From Phytohabitans maris (lineage in GTDB: Bacteria; Actinomycetota; Actinomycetes; Mycobacteriales; Micromonosporaceae), in NCBI RefSeq assembly GCF_031085175.1, contig NZ_JAVHUY010000023.1:62001-126000 (forward strand): DNA of 64,000 nt, in the 5' to 3' direction. The notes below the pieces were generated by a model. That model saw only the letters and a program-made list of their open reading frames with translations, was not told where the DNA came from and did no database searches. This document shows positions 8,351 through 17,400 of this stretch, one piece after another. Made by a program: the position numbers and the translations under genes. Numbering within the stretch: the first letter of the stretch is position 1; each line of letters begins with the position of its first letter.

Positions 8351-9016
8351 ATGACCGAGAAGATCACCATCGAGACCCTCGACGAGCCGGCTACGACCCG
8401 GCGGCCGGCACACGTGCTGCGACCTGGTTTCGGCCTGCTTGCCGCCGGCGCGGGCGCCGAGGCCGTGGCCCGCGTGCTGTATGTGCCGTGGTGGGACGAC
8501 GCCGACCGGTACATCGGCGACATCGTCGCCCACCGCGGCGTCCACCTCACCGGTGCGGTCCTTTCGTTCGCCGCCGCCATCGTGATCACGGTCGCGATAA
8601 GCCGGCTGTGGGCCGCCGCGAACACCAACCGGACCACCGGCACCGCCCTGACCGCCGCGCTGCTGTTTCCCGTCGGCCTGGCCGCTGGTGCGGCGATCGC
8701 GTTCCTGACCGGCAGCTTCGCCGCCGACGCCGACCGGGCCGCGGCGGTCGCCACCTGGCAGGACGCCTGGACCAGCGCCGGCGCCGACCTCGGCTGGTGG
8801 ACCGCGATGCTCGGCGCACTCGCCCTCACCGTCGCCGTCACCGGCCTAGCCCGCCGCCGCACCGTGCCGCGTATCCCGGCGGCACTCATCGGCCTCGGCG
8901 CACTGGCCACCGCGGTGACCTCAGCCGGGCCGGTCACCGCGATCCTGGTCACCGCCGCGCTCTTACTGGTCGCCGGCGCCGGATGGGCTGCGGCCAAGGC
9001 CACTGTGGCACAGTGA
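8351..9016 (+). CDS. Multi-pass membrane protein, unknown function
   Basis: 221 aa starting MTEKITIETLDEPATTRRP; AAGAAGG lies 8 nt upstream of the ATG. After a ~20-residue cytoplasmic N-terminus there are five or six transmembrane segments (about 25-45, 60-80, 90-110, 137-157, 165-185, 190-213). An extracytoplasmic loop carries WWDDADRY and another has FAADADRAAAVATWQDAW. I know similar proteins only as uncharacterised actinobacterial integral membrane proteins. It is the divergent partner of the system 1 kinase operon and shares its candidate operator, so it may be the regulated output of that system. Confidence 0.75.
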   Translation: MTEKITIETLDEPATTRRPAHVLRPGFGLLAAGAGAEAVARVLYVPWWDDADRYIGDIVAHRGVHLTGAVLSFAAAIVITVAISRLWAAANTNRTTGTALTAALLFPVGLAAGAAIAFLTGSFAADADRAAAVATWQDAWTSAGADLGWWTAMLGALALTVAVTGLARRRTVPRIPAALIGLGALATAVTSAGPVTAILVTAALLLVAGAGWAAAKATVAQ

Positions 9017-9140
9017 CCGATGCGAGGTTCCGTGTCGTGTCGAGGCGCACGGTGTGGCGCCGACACGAAGCTGGAACAGGCGGACGGTCGTGGTGGCGGT
9101 GCGGCCCGCACCGGTTTACCCGCATCGGCCGGCTGGCGGA

Positions 9141-9253
9141 TCGTCGCCGTCCTATGGTGGCAGCACGGTGGCCGCCGTGGCGTCAGTGTCCACCCTGACA
9201 CGACGACTGGTGCCTGCACCGTCGCCACCACCGTGGCCTGGCAGCGAGATTGG
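9141..9253. repeat. Inverted ~100-bp promoter repeat, copy 1
   Basis: This stretch is the reverse complement of 12431-12540 with scattered mismatches. A 23-bp core at 9179-9201 is identical and contains the inverted repeat GTGTC-N6-GACAC. Other shared blocks are GTGGCAGCAC at the left, TGGTGCCTGCACCG in the middle and GGCAGCGAG at the right. It lies just upstream of the membrane protein gene at 9301. The copy at 12431 lies just upstream of the system 2 kinase gene, so both are likely targets of the same regulator. Confidence 0.7.
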
Positions 9254-9300
9254 TCAGTAGCCGGAAACCGGTCCGGACATCTTGTTGACAGGAGCCACAA

Positions 9301-9966
9301 ATGACTACCGAAATCGTCAGCCCACGCCAGACCACTGCCGCCGCCCGGGGGATCGCGTCAGGTGCGTCGATCCTTTTCGCTGTGGCGCTGTTCGCCAGCG
9401 TGGCGAGCGTGGGTGTACCCAGCGATGCGACCGACGCCGAGCTGCTGGCCTGGTGGCAGGATTCGGGCAACCAGACCGCCACCCTGGTGTCGATGTTCTG
9501 TGCCATCACCGCGGCGATCAGCTTCGCCGCCGTCGCCAACCACCTGCGCACCCTCGTTTCGGTGGGGAGCGGCCCGCACCACCTGGCCCGGTTCGCGCAC
9601 GTGATGGCCACCGCCTACACGGTCACGTTGCTGGTCACGGCGGCCGTGCGCGGCGTGATCGGCTACCAGGTGAAGGTGGCCGGCGAACCCGTTCCGGACG
9701 TCAGCGTCCTGCGGTACTCCACCTCGCTGGGCTACACCCTGCTGGACAACGTCACCATGACCACGCTCGCGTTGTCGATCTTCACCCTCTCCCTGGCGAT
9801 CCTCAAGACCGGGGTGCTCAGCCGCTGGGTGGCGATCGGCGGCATCGCCTGCGCGGTCATCATCACCGCCGCGATCACGGCGACCGTGGGCGCGTTCGCC
9901 ATCCCGCTGGCGCTGCTGTGGGCCGTCGGCACCGCGATCGCCGTCTGGCGGCCAGCAGCCGCCTGA
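9301..9966 (+). CDS. Integral membrane protein, unknown function
   Basis: 221 aa; the ATG at 9301 follows AGGAG by 6 nt. About five or six membrane segments: 18-38, 58-80, 100-125, 140-165, 172-190 and 192-215. The first extracytoplasmic loop has SDATDAELLAWWQDSGNQ, a sequence style seen in uncharacterised actinobacterial membrane proteins. It is first in a likely operon with a lipoprotein (10001), a second broken lipoprotein (10888) and a further membrane protein (11387). The inverted promoter repeat just upstream is shared with the system 2 kinase gene, so I infer control by that two-component system. Confidence 0.75.
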   Translation: MTTEIVSPRQTTAAARGIASGASILFAVALFASVASVGVPSDATDAELLAWWQDSGNQTATLVSMFCAITAAISFAAVANHLRTLVSVGSGPHHLARFAHVMATAYTVTLLVTAAVRGVIGYQVKVAGEPVPDVSVLRYSTSLGYTLLDNVTMTTLALSIFTLSLAILKTGVLSRWVAIGGIACAVIITAAITATVGAFAIPLALLWAVGTAIAVWRPAAA

Positions 9967-10000
9967 CCGCCTTCGGAACACGACTCAGAAAGGCACCATC

Positions 10001-10849
10001 ATGCTGCGCTTCCCACCCAGCCTGCGGCTGCCCATCGGCCTGGCCTGCACCGTCGTCCTCGCCGCCGGATGCTCTGCCGACCCCGGCCCGCCCGCCGACG
10101 ACACCTCGGCTTCCGCGTCCAACAACGGCCGGAGCGTCGTGGTGCTCGGCCACTCCGGTGCCACCGGCTACAACTCCGACCCCGCCGACGGCAGCCGGGA
10201 CGCCCGCGGCAACTCGTGGGCCACCGGCACCAACCCTGCCGTCAACAGCATCTACCAGCGCCTGCAGGCCCAGTCCCCGGAGTACACCGGCCACAACATG
10301 AACCTGGCCAAGGACGGCGCCACCGTCGATGACCTGCTCGGCCAGGCCAAGCAGGCGGCCGCGGCGCAGCCACCCGCGGGCATTGTGCTGATCCAGGTCG
10401 TGGACAACGACATCCGCTGCGACGGCACCGACCCCGACAACTATGACCCGTTCGCGCAAACACTGCGCACCGCCCTACAAACCATCACCCAGGCCGCCCC
10501 GCAGGCCAGGATCTACATGCTGAGCCAGTGGGCGACCGTCGCCAACTACACCGAAACCATCGCCGACATGCCCGGCGGCCCCGAAGCCAACACCGGCACC
10601 GGCCCCTGCGACACCTTCGACGCCAACCGCCGGATCCGTCCGAAGGCGGTCGCCTACCTGCAGGACGTCGTCGACCACTACCACCAGCAACTCGCCACCG
10701 TCTGCGCCGCGTTTCCCACCTGCACCTACGACCAAGGCGCCCTGCAGAAGATGACCCTCGTGCCGGCCGACCTCAGCCCCGACCTCAACCACCTGTCCAT
10801 CGACGGCCACCGCAAATACGCCGAACACGCCTGGAACGCACTGTTCTAA
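10001..10849 (+). CDS. SGNH/GDSL-type hydrolase lipoprotein
   Basis: 282 aa. The N-terminus is a lipoprotein signal peptide ending LAAGC (Cys about 24), so the protein is attached to the outer face of the membrane. The mature part has SGNH hydrolase landmarks: VVVLGHSGATGYNS is block I with the nucleophile serine (GHS in place of GDS), HNMNLAKDGATVDDLL corresponds to block II, VVDNDIRCDG to block III with the Asn, and DLNHLSIDGH near the end is block V with the D-x2-H dyad. Likely an esterase or deacylase acting on wall or extracellular substrates; the substrate is not evident. Third position and spacing suggest one operon with the genes on both sides. Confidence 0.8.
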   Translation: MLRFPPSLRLPIGLACTVVLAAGCSADPGPPADDTSASASNNGRSVVVLGHSGATGYNSDPADGSRDARGNSWATGTNPAVNSIYQRLQAQSPEYTGHNMNLAKDGATVDDLLGQAKQAAAAQPPAGIVLIQVVDNDIRCDGTDPDNYDPFAQTLRTALQTITQAAPQARIYMLSQWATVANYTETIADMPGGPEANTGTGPCDTFDANRRIRPKAVAYLQDVVDHYHQQLATVCAAFPTCTYDQGALQKMTLVPADLSPDLNHLSIDGHRKYAEHAWNALF

Positions 10850-10887
10850 ATGGACATACGCAGACACACACGGAGGGTGGTTTATCG

Positions 10888-11390
10888 ATGCGGACACGAC
10901 GCTGGGGACTGCGTATCACGGTCGCGTTGCTGATCGGCCTAGCCAGCGCTGGCTGCGACGACCTCACCGACACCGACCCGGACGCGGGAGCCCCGATCGG
11001 CTGGGAGGAGGGCAACGAGGCTCCGGGCGGGCCGGCCAAGGTGCCGGCCATTTTCCCGCAACGGGCAGGATCTGGCCGGCCCGGACGGCGTCCGGGCCGA
11101 GATCGAACAAAAAGTTCCGGCAGGCGTGCGGGGGCGAGCTCTGCGTGCGGCTGGTGGAGGAGCCGCGTGGCGATCCGGACACGCCCGGGCTGACGAAGTG
11201 CCAGTTCGTCGGACTGGATCCGAAGGCGGGCACCGAGGTAGCCAGAGGGGCCACGGTGGTCATCGTGACCGGTGATCAGGAGTGCGTCTCACCGGACGAG
11301 CAGGACGATCTGGAAACCCCGCAGGAAGAACCCGATCCGCAGCAGAGCGGACCGGAGCCGGACGGCCCCTCGGCGGAGGCGACCGGTTGA
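10888..11390 (+). pseudogene. Lipoprotein with PASTA-like C-terminus, frame disrupted twice
   Basis: ATG at 10888 with GGAGG upstream opens a lipoprotein signal (LIGLASAGC, Cys about 23). The coherent product needs two frame changes: after KVPAIFP near 11056 and at the AAAAA run near 11109-11113, where four As would restore GVRAEIEQKFRQACGGELCV. The last frame ends with CQFVGLDPKAGTEVARGATV and VIVTGD, which resembles a PASTA or PASTA-like repeat, then an acidic tail. Both changes are single-base insertions at short homopolymers, so either the gene is broken or the sequence has errors. The stop at 11388-11390 overlaps the TTG start of the next gene, which argues the C-terminal frame is the real one. 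Confidence 0.6.
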
Positions 11391-12358
11391 GCCAGCGGCC
11401 GGACCCCGCGACATCACCGGCCGGGCAGCCCGACGAGCCGCCCACGTCAGGGCTGTCCCAACTGGCCAGGATCCTCGGCGCGATCATCTCGCCCACCACC
11501 GTGCTGACCGCGTTGTTCTACTACTTCGGGTGGATGTTCTCCTACTGGTTCTTCGACTACTTCGGCGTGAACTCCACCCTGCTCGGCCTGACCACCAGCG
11601 ACTACCTGATCCGCAGCGTGGACGGCCTGTTCGTACCCATGACCGTGCTGGGATGCTTCGGCCTGGTCGCGTTGTGGGGCCACCGGATCCTACGCGCCCG
11701 CATCACGGCCACGGTCCGCCCGGGCGTGGCCCGGGTCGGCATCCCGGTCCTGGCAGGCGCCGGCCTCGCCCTGGTCGTCGCGGGACTGGTCAGCGTGTTC
11801 ACCGCGACCGTCCTGGACCGCTACGTCGCGGCGGCACCGCTCAGCCTGGCCGGCGGCGTCCTGCTCCTCAAATACGTCGTGAGCCTGCGGCGCATACTTC
11901 CCCGGCCGGCAGCCCCGCCGGCAGGTGAAGCAGGCGACACACGCCCGTCCGGGGCGGCGTGGGCCGCCGCCGCGGAGTGGGCGGCCGTGCTGGTCCTCGT
12001 CGGCGCCAGCCTCTTCTGGGCTGCCACCGACTACTCCGGCGCGGTCGGGCGCACCCGGGCCTGCCAGTTCGCGCAGGAACTGCCGACCTACCCCACCGCC
12101 GTGCTGTACAGCGAGCGAAGCCTCAACCTCCACGCCGCCGGCGTCCACGAGACGCGCTGTCCAGACACCGACGCCGCGTACCGGTTCCGGTACGACGGCC
12201 TCAAACTCATGCTCCAGTCCAGCAACCAGTACCTGTTCCTGCCCGAACAGTGGACCCCCGACGACGGCGTGGCGATCCTGCTACCCCGCGCCGAATCGCT
12301 CCGGCTCGAGTTCACACCAGCTGACGCGGACCGATCCCCGTTACACATCGACTGCTGA
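11387..12358 (+). CDS. Membrane protein with C-terminal extracytoplasmic domain
   Basis: 323 aa from TTG at 11387, chosen because GGAGG lies 8 nt upstream and the codon overlaps the TGA of the preceding lipoprotein gene (TTGA). Four or so transmembrane segments precede a last one at about 200-220 (WAAVLVLVGASLFWAATDY), after which ~110 residues face outward. The first hydrophobic region has a striking aromatic run (ALFYYFGWMFSYWFFDYFG), seen in a family of actinobacterial membrane proteins with no assigned function. The outer domain has two cysteines (ACQF and TRCPD) able to pair. Last gene of the 9301-12358 operon. Confidence 0.7.
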   Translation: MSQRPDPATSPAGQPDEPPTSGLSQLARILGAIISPTTVLTALFYYFGWMFSYWFFDYFGVNSTLLGLTTSDYLIRSVDGLFVPMTVLGCFGLVALWGHRILRARITATVRPGVARVGIPVLAGAGLALVVAGLVSVFTATVLDRYVAAAPLSLAGGVLLLKYVVSLRRILPRPAAPPAGEAGDTRPSGAAWAAAAEWAAVLVLVGASLFWAATDYSGAVGRTRACQFAQELPTYPTAVLYSERSLNLHAAGVHETRCPDTDAAYRFRYDGLKLMLQSSNQYLFLPEQWTPDDGVAILLPRAESLRLEFTPADADRSPLHIDC

Positions 12359-12430
12359 CCGCTCCGCTGCGACATCCGCTACGAAGAAAAGCGAGGTGGT
12401 TGTCACGGGCACGTCTTCTGTCACCGAAAC

Positions 12431-12540
12431 CTAGCTCGCTGCCCGGCCACGGTGGCCGGTGCAGGCACCACCGGGTGGTGTCAGGGTGGACACTGACGCC
12501 CGCACGGCCGGTGTGCTGCCACGATGAGACGATGACGGTC
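12431..12540. repeat. Inverted ~100-bp promoter repeat, copy 2
   Basis: Reverse-complement partner of 9141-9253. The identical core is at 12478-12500 and has GTGTC-N6-GACAC. The repeat ends at the ATG of the system 2 kinase gene (12532). When copy 1 is read in the opposite direction, the similarity weakly continues past where a start codon would be, as if it once fronted a kinase gene as well. Confidence 0.7.
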
Positions 12541-14544
12541 CGGACGCCCCCGCTGGTGACGGTGGGCCGTGCGGCCGCGTGGCTGGTGGTGCCCGCGCTG
12601 GTTGCCGGCACGCTGCTGCTGGAGCACTGGATCGCCGCGACCGGATTTCCGTATCCGCGCAGCTTCGAGTCCGCCAGCTCCGGCGCGTATGCGACGGCGA
12701 CGCTGGTCTGTTGGCTCGTCGGTGTGGTGTTGACCTGGCGGGTGGTCGGCAACGTCGTCGGCTGGCTGTTCCTGGCTCTGGCCGCGTCGATCACCGGCGG
12801 CGGCCTCGCCGACGCCTACGGGGTGCTCGCGGTCCGGGCCGACCCGGGCAGCCTGCCGTCCGGCGAGCTCGCGGCGGCGGTGGGCGACGCCGCGTTCGCC
12901 TGGGGGTTCCTGCTCATCGCGCTGTGCCTGCAACTGACCCCGTCGGGACGCCCGATGTCGCCACGGTGGGCTGTGCTGGTGTGGGCGTCGATCGGATCCT
13001 GCGTGGTGTTCGAGGTCGCGGCGCTGCTGCGGTCCACCCCGCTCGGCGGGGCCAACGCGGGGCAGGTCAGCCCCCTCGCCGTGCCCGGGCTGGCCGGCCC
13101 GGCGGCCGCCGTGGCCGCGGCGGCGGTGGTGACGCTCGGGCTGTGCGTGCTGGCCTCGGTCGCCGCGATCGTGGTCCGGTTCCGCGCCAGCCGCGGCACC
13201 GAGCGGCAGCGGATGCTCTGGCTCGTGGTCGGTGTCGCCCCGCTGCCGGTCTGCGTCGTGGTCGCGTTCCTGGCCGCCTACTCCGGGCACGAACCGCTAT
13301 CCGGTTGGGCGTTCGTCGCCGGGCTCACCTGCCTCGCCGTCGGCGTGAGCTTCTCGATCATGAAGTACCGCCTCTACGGGGTGGAAGAGGCGGTCGTCAA
13401 GACCCTCGCGTACCTCACCGCGACCGGCGCCGTCGCAGCCGCCTACGGGCTGGTGGTGCTGGCGGTCACCGGCACCGTCCCCGCCGTGGACTCGGGGTCC
13501 ACGCCGACCACCGTCCTGGCCACCCTCGTCGCCGCCGCTGTCGCGCTGCCTGCCTACCGGTGGGCCCGCGACGCAGTCGACCGGCGGTTCAACCGGCGCC
13601 GCTTCGACGCGGTCCGCATGATCCGCGCCGGCCTGGCCGCGCCGTCGCCGGACCTGGTCGGGCTGATGCGCACCGCTTTGGGCGACCCCGACGTCCGGAT
13701 CGTGTTCCCCGCCGACAACGGCGGCTGGGTCAGCCCCGACGGCCAAACGGTCACGCCGGCCAGCGACGCGGTCGACGTCACCCGGATGGGCGCCACCGCC
13801 GCCAAGGTCGAGTTCGACCCACACCGTACCGACCGCGTGGTCGTCGACGCCGTCGCCAGGGTGGCCGCCGCCGAGATCGACAACCTCGGACTGCGGGCCG
13901 CGCTGGCCCGGCAGCTCCACCTCGTCCGCGAATCCCGGGCCCGGCTGGCCAACGCACACCTCGACGAACGGCGGCGCATGGAACGCGACCTGCACGACGG
14001 CGCCCAACAGCGGCTGCTGGCCATCGCGTTCCAGCTACAGTCCGCCCGGATCAACGGCACACTGCACGTCCTACGCGAGCAGACCAGCCACGCCATCGAA
14101 CAACTCGCCATCGCCGTGCAGGAACTACGCGACCTAGCCAACGGCCTGCAACCACACTCGCTGGCCAGCGGCGGCCTGCGCGCCGCGGTCGAAGACCTGA
14201 CCCTGCGCATCCCACTGCGGCTCACCACCGACGTGACCGAACAGCGGTTCGCGCCCACCGTGGAGTCCGCCGCCTGGTTCGTCATCGCCGAGGCGGTATC
14301 CAACGCGGCCAAGTACGCCACCACCGACGCGGTACACATCGCCGCGGCGGCCACCCCCAACGGCGCGAGCGCCACCGAGCTCCGGGTCACGGTCACCGAC
14401 CACGGCGCCGGCGGAGCCGACCCCGCCGGCCGGGGCCTGCAAGGACTCGCCGACCGGGTCGCCGCACTCGGCGGCCGGCTCACCGTCACGAACTGCCAAC
14501 CACACGGCACCCGGGTGGAGGCGACCCTGCCATGCGAGTCGTGA
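12532..14544 (+). CDS. Membrane sensor histidine kinase, HisKA_3 type (system 2)
   Basis: 670 aa from the ATG at 12532. Eight to ten hydrophobic segments occupy residues 10-350 as in the system 1 kinase. Then come the linker, the phosphorylation helix ERDLHDGAQQRL (His about 488), the N box AEAVSNAAKYA, the G1 box VTDHGAGG and GRGLQGLADRVAALGG. Its last 13 bases overlap the response regulator start, the same overlap as in system 1. Architecture, length and overlap make the two systems clear paralogues. The signal is unknown. The promoter lies in the inverted repeat at 12431-12540. Confidence 0.95.
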   Translation: MTVRTPPLVTVGRAAAWLVVPALVAGTLLLEHWIAATGFPYPRSFESASSGAYATATLVCWLVGVVLTWRVVGNVVGWLFLALAASITGGGLADAYGVLAVRADPGSLPSGELAAAVGDAAFAWGFLLIALCLQLTPSGRPMSPRWAVLVWASIGSCVVFEVAALLRSTPLGGANAGQVSPLAVPGLAGPAAAVAAAAVVTLGLCVLASVAAIVVRFRASRGTERQRMLWLVVGVAPLPVCVVVAFLAAYSGHEPLSGWAFVAGLTCLAVGVSFSIMKYRLYGVEEAVVKTLAYLTATGAVAAAYGLVVLAVTGTVPAVDSGSTPTTVLATLVAAAVALPAYRWARDAVDRRFNRRRFDAVRMIRAGLAAPSPDLVGLMRTALGDPDVRIVFPADNGGWVSPDGQTVTPASDAVDVTRMGATAAKVEFDPHRTDRVVVDAVARVAAAEIDNLGLRAALARQLHLVRESRARLANAHLDERRRMERDLHDGAQQRLLAIAFQLQSARINGTLHVLREQTSHAIEQLAIAVQELRDLANGLQPHSLASGGLRAAVEDLTLRIPLRLTTDVTEQRFAPTVESAAWFVIAEAVSNAAKYATTDAVHIAAAATPNGASATELRVTVTDHGAGGADPAGRGLQGLADRVAALGGRLTVTNCQPHGTRVEATLPCES

Positions 14545-15191
14545 TCGCCGACGACTCCGCGCTGCTGCGCGAGGGCCTGGCCCGGCTGCTACACGAGACC
14601 GGAGTCAACGTCTGCGAAACCGCCCGAGACGCCACCGAACTGACGGGCGCGGTCGAGCGGTGCAAGCCTGATATCGCCATCATCGACATCCGCATGCCCC
14701 CCACGTTCACCCACGAAGGCGCCGCCGCCGCGATCGAACTGCGCCAACGCACGCCCGGACTCGGCATCCTGCTGCTGTCCCAAGGCATCGAGACCCGGTA
14801 CGCCACCCAACTGTTCGAACGGCACGCGGACGGGTTCGGCTACCTGCTCAAGGACCGCGTCGTCGACGTGGACACCCTTACCGGGGCACTGCACACCATC
14901 GCCGCTGGCGGCACCGTCCTCGACCCGCAACTGTTACGCCATCTGATGCGCCGCCAACCCGCCACCAACCCACTCAACTCACTGACCGCACGCGAACGCG
15001 AAGTCCTCACGCTGATGGCCGAAGGGCTCTCCAACACCGCCATCGCCGGCCGGCTCACCGTCACCCTGAAAACCGTCGAAAGCCACATCGCCCGGATCTT
15101 CACCAAGATGGGCCTGAACGACACCCCAGACACCCACCGACGGGTACAAGCCGTCCTCACCGCCCTGCACCTGACCAACGATGCCCCGTAA
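14532..15191 (+). CDS. NarL/LuxR-type response regulator (system 2)
   Basis: 219 aa, ATG at 14532 inside the end of the kinase gene. Receiver domain with IADDS, phospho-acceptor D52 in AIIDIRMPP, LLLSQ and YLLKDR; LuxR HTH with LTAREREVLTLMAEGLSNTAI and KTVESHIARIFTKMGL. Paralogue of the regulator at 5543-6202. Predicted to bind the GTGTC-N6-GACAC core found before its own operon and before 9301 (inference). Followed by a convergent gene, so transcription should end near 15200-15310. Confidence 0.95.
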   Translation: MRVVIADDSALLREGLARLLHETGVNVCETARDATELTGAVERCKPDIAIIDIRMPPTFTHEGAAAAIELRQRTPGLGILLLSQGIETRYATQLFERHADGFGYLLKDRVVDVDTLTGALHTIAAGGTVLDPQLLRHLMRRQPATNPLNSLTAREREVLTLMAEGLSNTAIAGRLTVTLKTVESHIARIFTKMGLNDTPDTHRRVQAVLTALHLTNDAP

Positions 15192-15315
15192 ATGGGCTCT
15201 GCAGGGCGGGTGTTGCCCCGACTCGAACAACGACGTAGCCGAGTGCCAGTGACACCGAGGGTCGGGTCAACCGAACGGCGCGGCGCCACCGTCACAGGCC
15301 CGGCGGTAACCAGGA

Positions 15316-17400
15316 CTATGCGTCTCGGTCGGGTCGCGGGCCGCGCCAGGCATACGCGAGGACGCCTGCGGCGGCGGCGAGCGTCATGGCGGCCAGCAGA
15401 AGCGCCAGGCCACGTACGCCGGCCTGGTTCTCGTGCGTTCCGGTCGCGGCAAGACCGAGCACGACCGACGTGGCCAGCGATGAGGTGATGGCGGCGGCCC
15501 AGCGCAGGTGGCGGCGCCGCAGCGCCGACACTAGCGCCGCGACCGCGGTGGAGAGCAGGGTGAGCCACCCCAGAGACCAGATCGTGGACGCGGCGGCGGC
15601 CCGGTTGGTTTCGATCCACCAGGTGTTGCCGATCCCGACGACGGCGTTGTATGCCTCGTCGAGGCGGGCCGAACCGGCCAGGTCGAAGACCGCGTGATGG
15701 CCGTCGGCCGCGCCGGCGGAAACCGCGACCGCGCCGGCCAACGACAGCGTCGCGGCCGCAGCGGCGGCCAGCAGCAGCGCCGGCCGGTGTCCCCATGCGG
15801 GCAGGTTGGGGCGGGGCCAGCCGGGGCCGCGTAGCGCGTACCAAAATACGCCGGCGGAGCCGGCCAGCAGCCGGACGGTCAGGTCCAGCACATAGGCCGC
15901 AGTGCCGGGCTGGTCGGGGCCTTCGGTGTAGAAACCGACCAGCGCGGCAGGTCCGGCGTTGACGCCCAGGTCCGCGGTCACGAACAGGCCGACCCAGACC
16001 ACCAGGGTGGCGCCCATGCCAACCGTCCAGCTGCGGGCCCGCTGCCGCAGCGATACGACCAGCGCGATCGCCGCCACCACCGGGGCGAGCACGAAGAACG
16101 CGACACCGGACAGGCCGGTCGCGCCGCGAATGTTCAGATCCCCCGCCATCTGCGCGAACTGGATCAACGACACGACGGTGGCCAACGTCAGCGCCGCCAC
16201 CAGGCCGGGATGGGCGATACTCCGACCGCCCGTCGCGGTGGTCTGCGCCGCCGTGGGTCCGGACGCGACGGGTGAGGCGGCCGCGGCTACGACAGCCGCA
16301 GCTGCAGCCGCAGGCTCGGGGGCGGGCGCGCGTCGTGGCCCGCGGGCCACGACGATCCGTTCCGTCAGCCCGAAGACCCACTTCATCGGCACCTGGCCGG
16401 GCGTACGGCGGGCCACCTCACGGCGGGTGTAGTCGAACAGCTCGTCGACGGTGATCTCGCCATCGCCGTCTAGGTCGGCGTCGCCGGTGGCCAGGCCACG
16501 CACCAGTGCGCCGGTGAACACCGACGGGCTGGCGTCGCTTTCGGACAGCACGTCTCCGTCGAAGGAGTACTCCGTGGCGTTGGTCGCGGTCAGCACGATC
16601 TTCCCGGCGCCGCCGCCGAACTCGTCCGCCAGATGCACGCCCCGGTCGCCGCGTACCAGGGACCCCCGCGCGAACGCGCCGCTGTAGCAGCAGTCCAACA
16701 CCAGAATGACCCGCGCCGACGCGGTCTCGGCCATCAGGTCGTTGATCAACGACGCTGGCACCGCCGTGGTCGACAGCCGGCCCAGCTCAGTGTCCCGGGC
16801 GGCCAGATGCAGCCGCCCGCGCGCGTCCTTGAGCCCATGGCACGAAAAGTGCAGCAACAGCAGATCTTCGCTGTCGCGGCCCGCGAAGAACTCGGCCACC
16901 CGCCGTCGCACGGTCCGCTCGTCCGCGTCGGTGAGCAAGTCCACGGCGAAGCCACCCAACGCGGGGTCACCCAGCACCCGGGCCAGTGCGTTGGCGTCAT
17001 GGACCGGAGACCGCAGCGCTCTCAACGCGGAATCCTCATACGTCGCGTTCGCCACGACCAGCGCGTCCCGGCCCGTCACTCGCGCACGCGGTGCCGGCCC
17101 GTCCGCCTCCGCCACGTCCAGGTGGACGGCCTGGCTGCGGTCTTGCCGTTGCCGCCACCGCTCCACGAGCTCGGCCAGCTGCACGACTGTCCCGGCCGTG
17201 CCCACCACCGTCGCCACCAACTCCAGCGTGCCGACCACATCCACCCGCGTGCCCGGCGGGGCCGGACCGGCCGTCACCCGCTCGACCCGCTCCGCACCGA
17301 GGTCGAGCAACTCCTGCCGCAGCCGCAGCACCAGCGACTCCGCCTCGCCGGCCGCTAACCGCTGTCCCGGCGCAGCTGACAACCGGATCGTGAACCGCAT
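15316..17400 (-). CDS. Caspase-like (C14) peptidase with N-terminal adaptor and membrane C-terminus
   Basis: 694 aa from ATG at 17400. Residues 1-95 form a small alpha/beta domain with a hydrophobic helix (ELVATVVGTAGTVVQLAELV), which matches my memory of the effector-associated constant component (EACC1) domain of actinobacterial conflict proteins. Residues 110-350 are a caspase domain: HFSCHG holds the catalytic His (about 188) and VLDCCYSG the catalytic Cys (about 238). An EF-hand loop DADLDGDGEITVDEL (about 307-321) suggests calcium dependence. After an Ala/Pro linker, the last ~300 residues contain about eight transmembrane segments. The protease would thus sit at the inner membrane face and be switched on by a partner that recognises the N-terminal domain. 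Convergent with the system 2 operon; no partner adjacent. Confidence 0.9.
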   Translation of the reverse strand: MRFTIRLSAAPGQRLAAGEAESLVLRLRQELLDLGAERVERVTAGPAPPGTRVDVVGTLELVATVVGTAGTVVQLAELVERWRQRQDRSQAVHLDVAEADGPAPRARVTGRDALVVANATYEDSALRALRSPVHDANALARVLGDPALGGFAVDLLTDADERTVRRRVAEFFAGRDSEDLLLLHFSCHGLKDARGRLHLAARDTELGRLSTTAVPASLINDLMAETASARVILVLDCCYSGAFARGSLVRGDRGVHLADEFGGGAGKIVLTATNATEYSFDGDVLSESDASPSVFTGALVRGLATGDADLDGDGEITVDELFDYTRREVARRTPGQVPMKWVFGLTERIVVARGPRRAPAPEPAAAAAAVVAAAASPVASGPTAAQTTATGGRSIAHPGLVAALTLATVVSLIQFAQMAGDLNIRGATGLSGVAFFVLAPVVAAIALVVSLRQRARSWTVGMGATLVVWVGLFVTADLGVNAGPAALVGFYTEGPDQPGTAAYVLDLTVRLLAGSAGVFWYALRGPGWPRPNLPAWGHRPALLLAAAAAATLSLAGAVAVSAGAADGHHAVFDLAGSARLDEAYNAVVGIGNTWWIETNRAAAASTIWSLGWLTLLSTAVAALVSALRRRHLRWAAAITSSLATSVVLGLAATGTHENQAGVRGLALLLAAMTLAAAAGVLAYAWRGPRPDRDA

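Noticed and set aside
8317-9300. 327-residue reverse-strand frame across the membrane protein gene at 8351
   Set aside because: Ala/Arg/Pro-rich shadow. Only its first part (the inverted promoter repeat) is meaningful, and that is not coding.
12579-14531. Long forward frame that joins antecedent sequence to the system 2 response regulator
   Set aside because: The part before 14532 is an Arg-rich out-of-frame reading of the kinase gene; the regulator starts at 14532.
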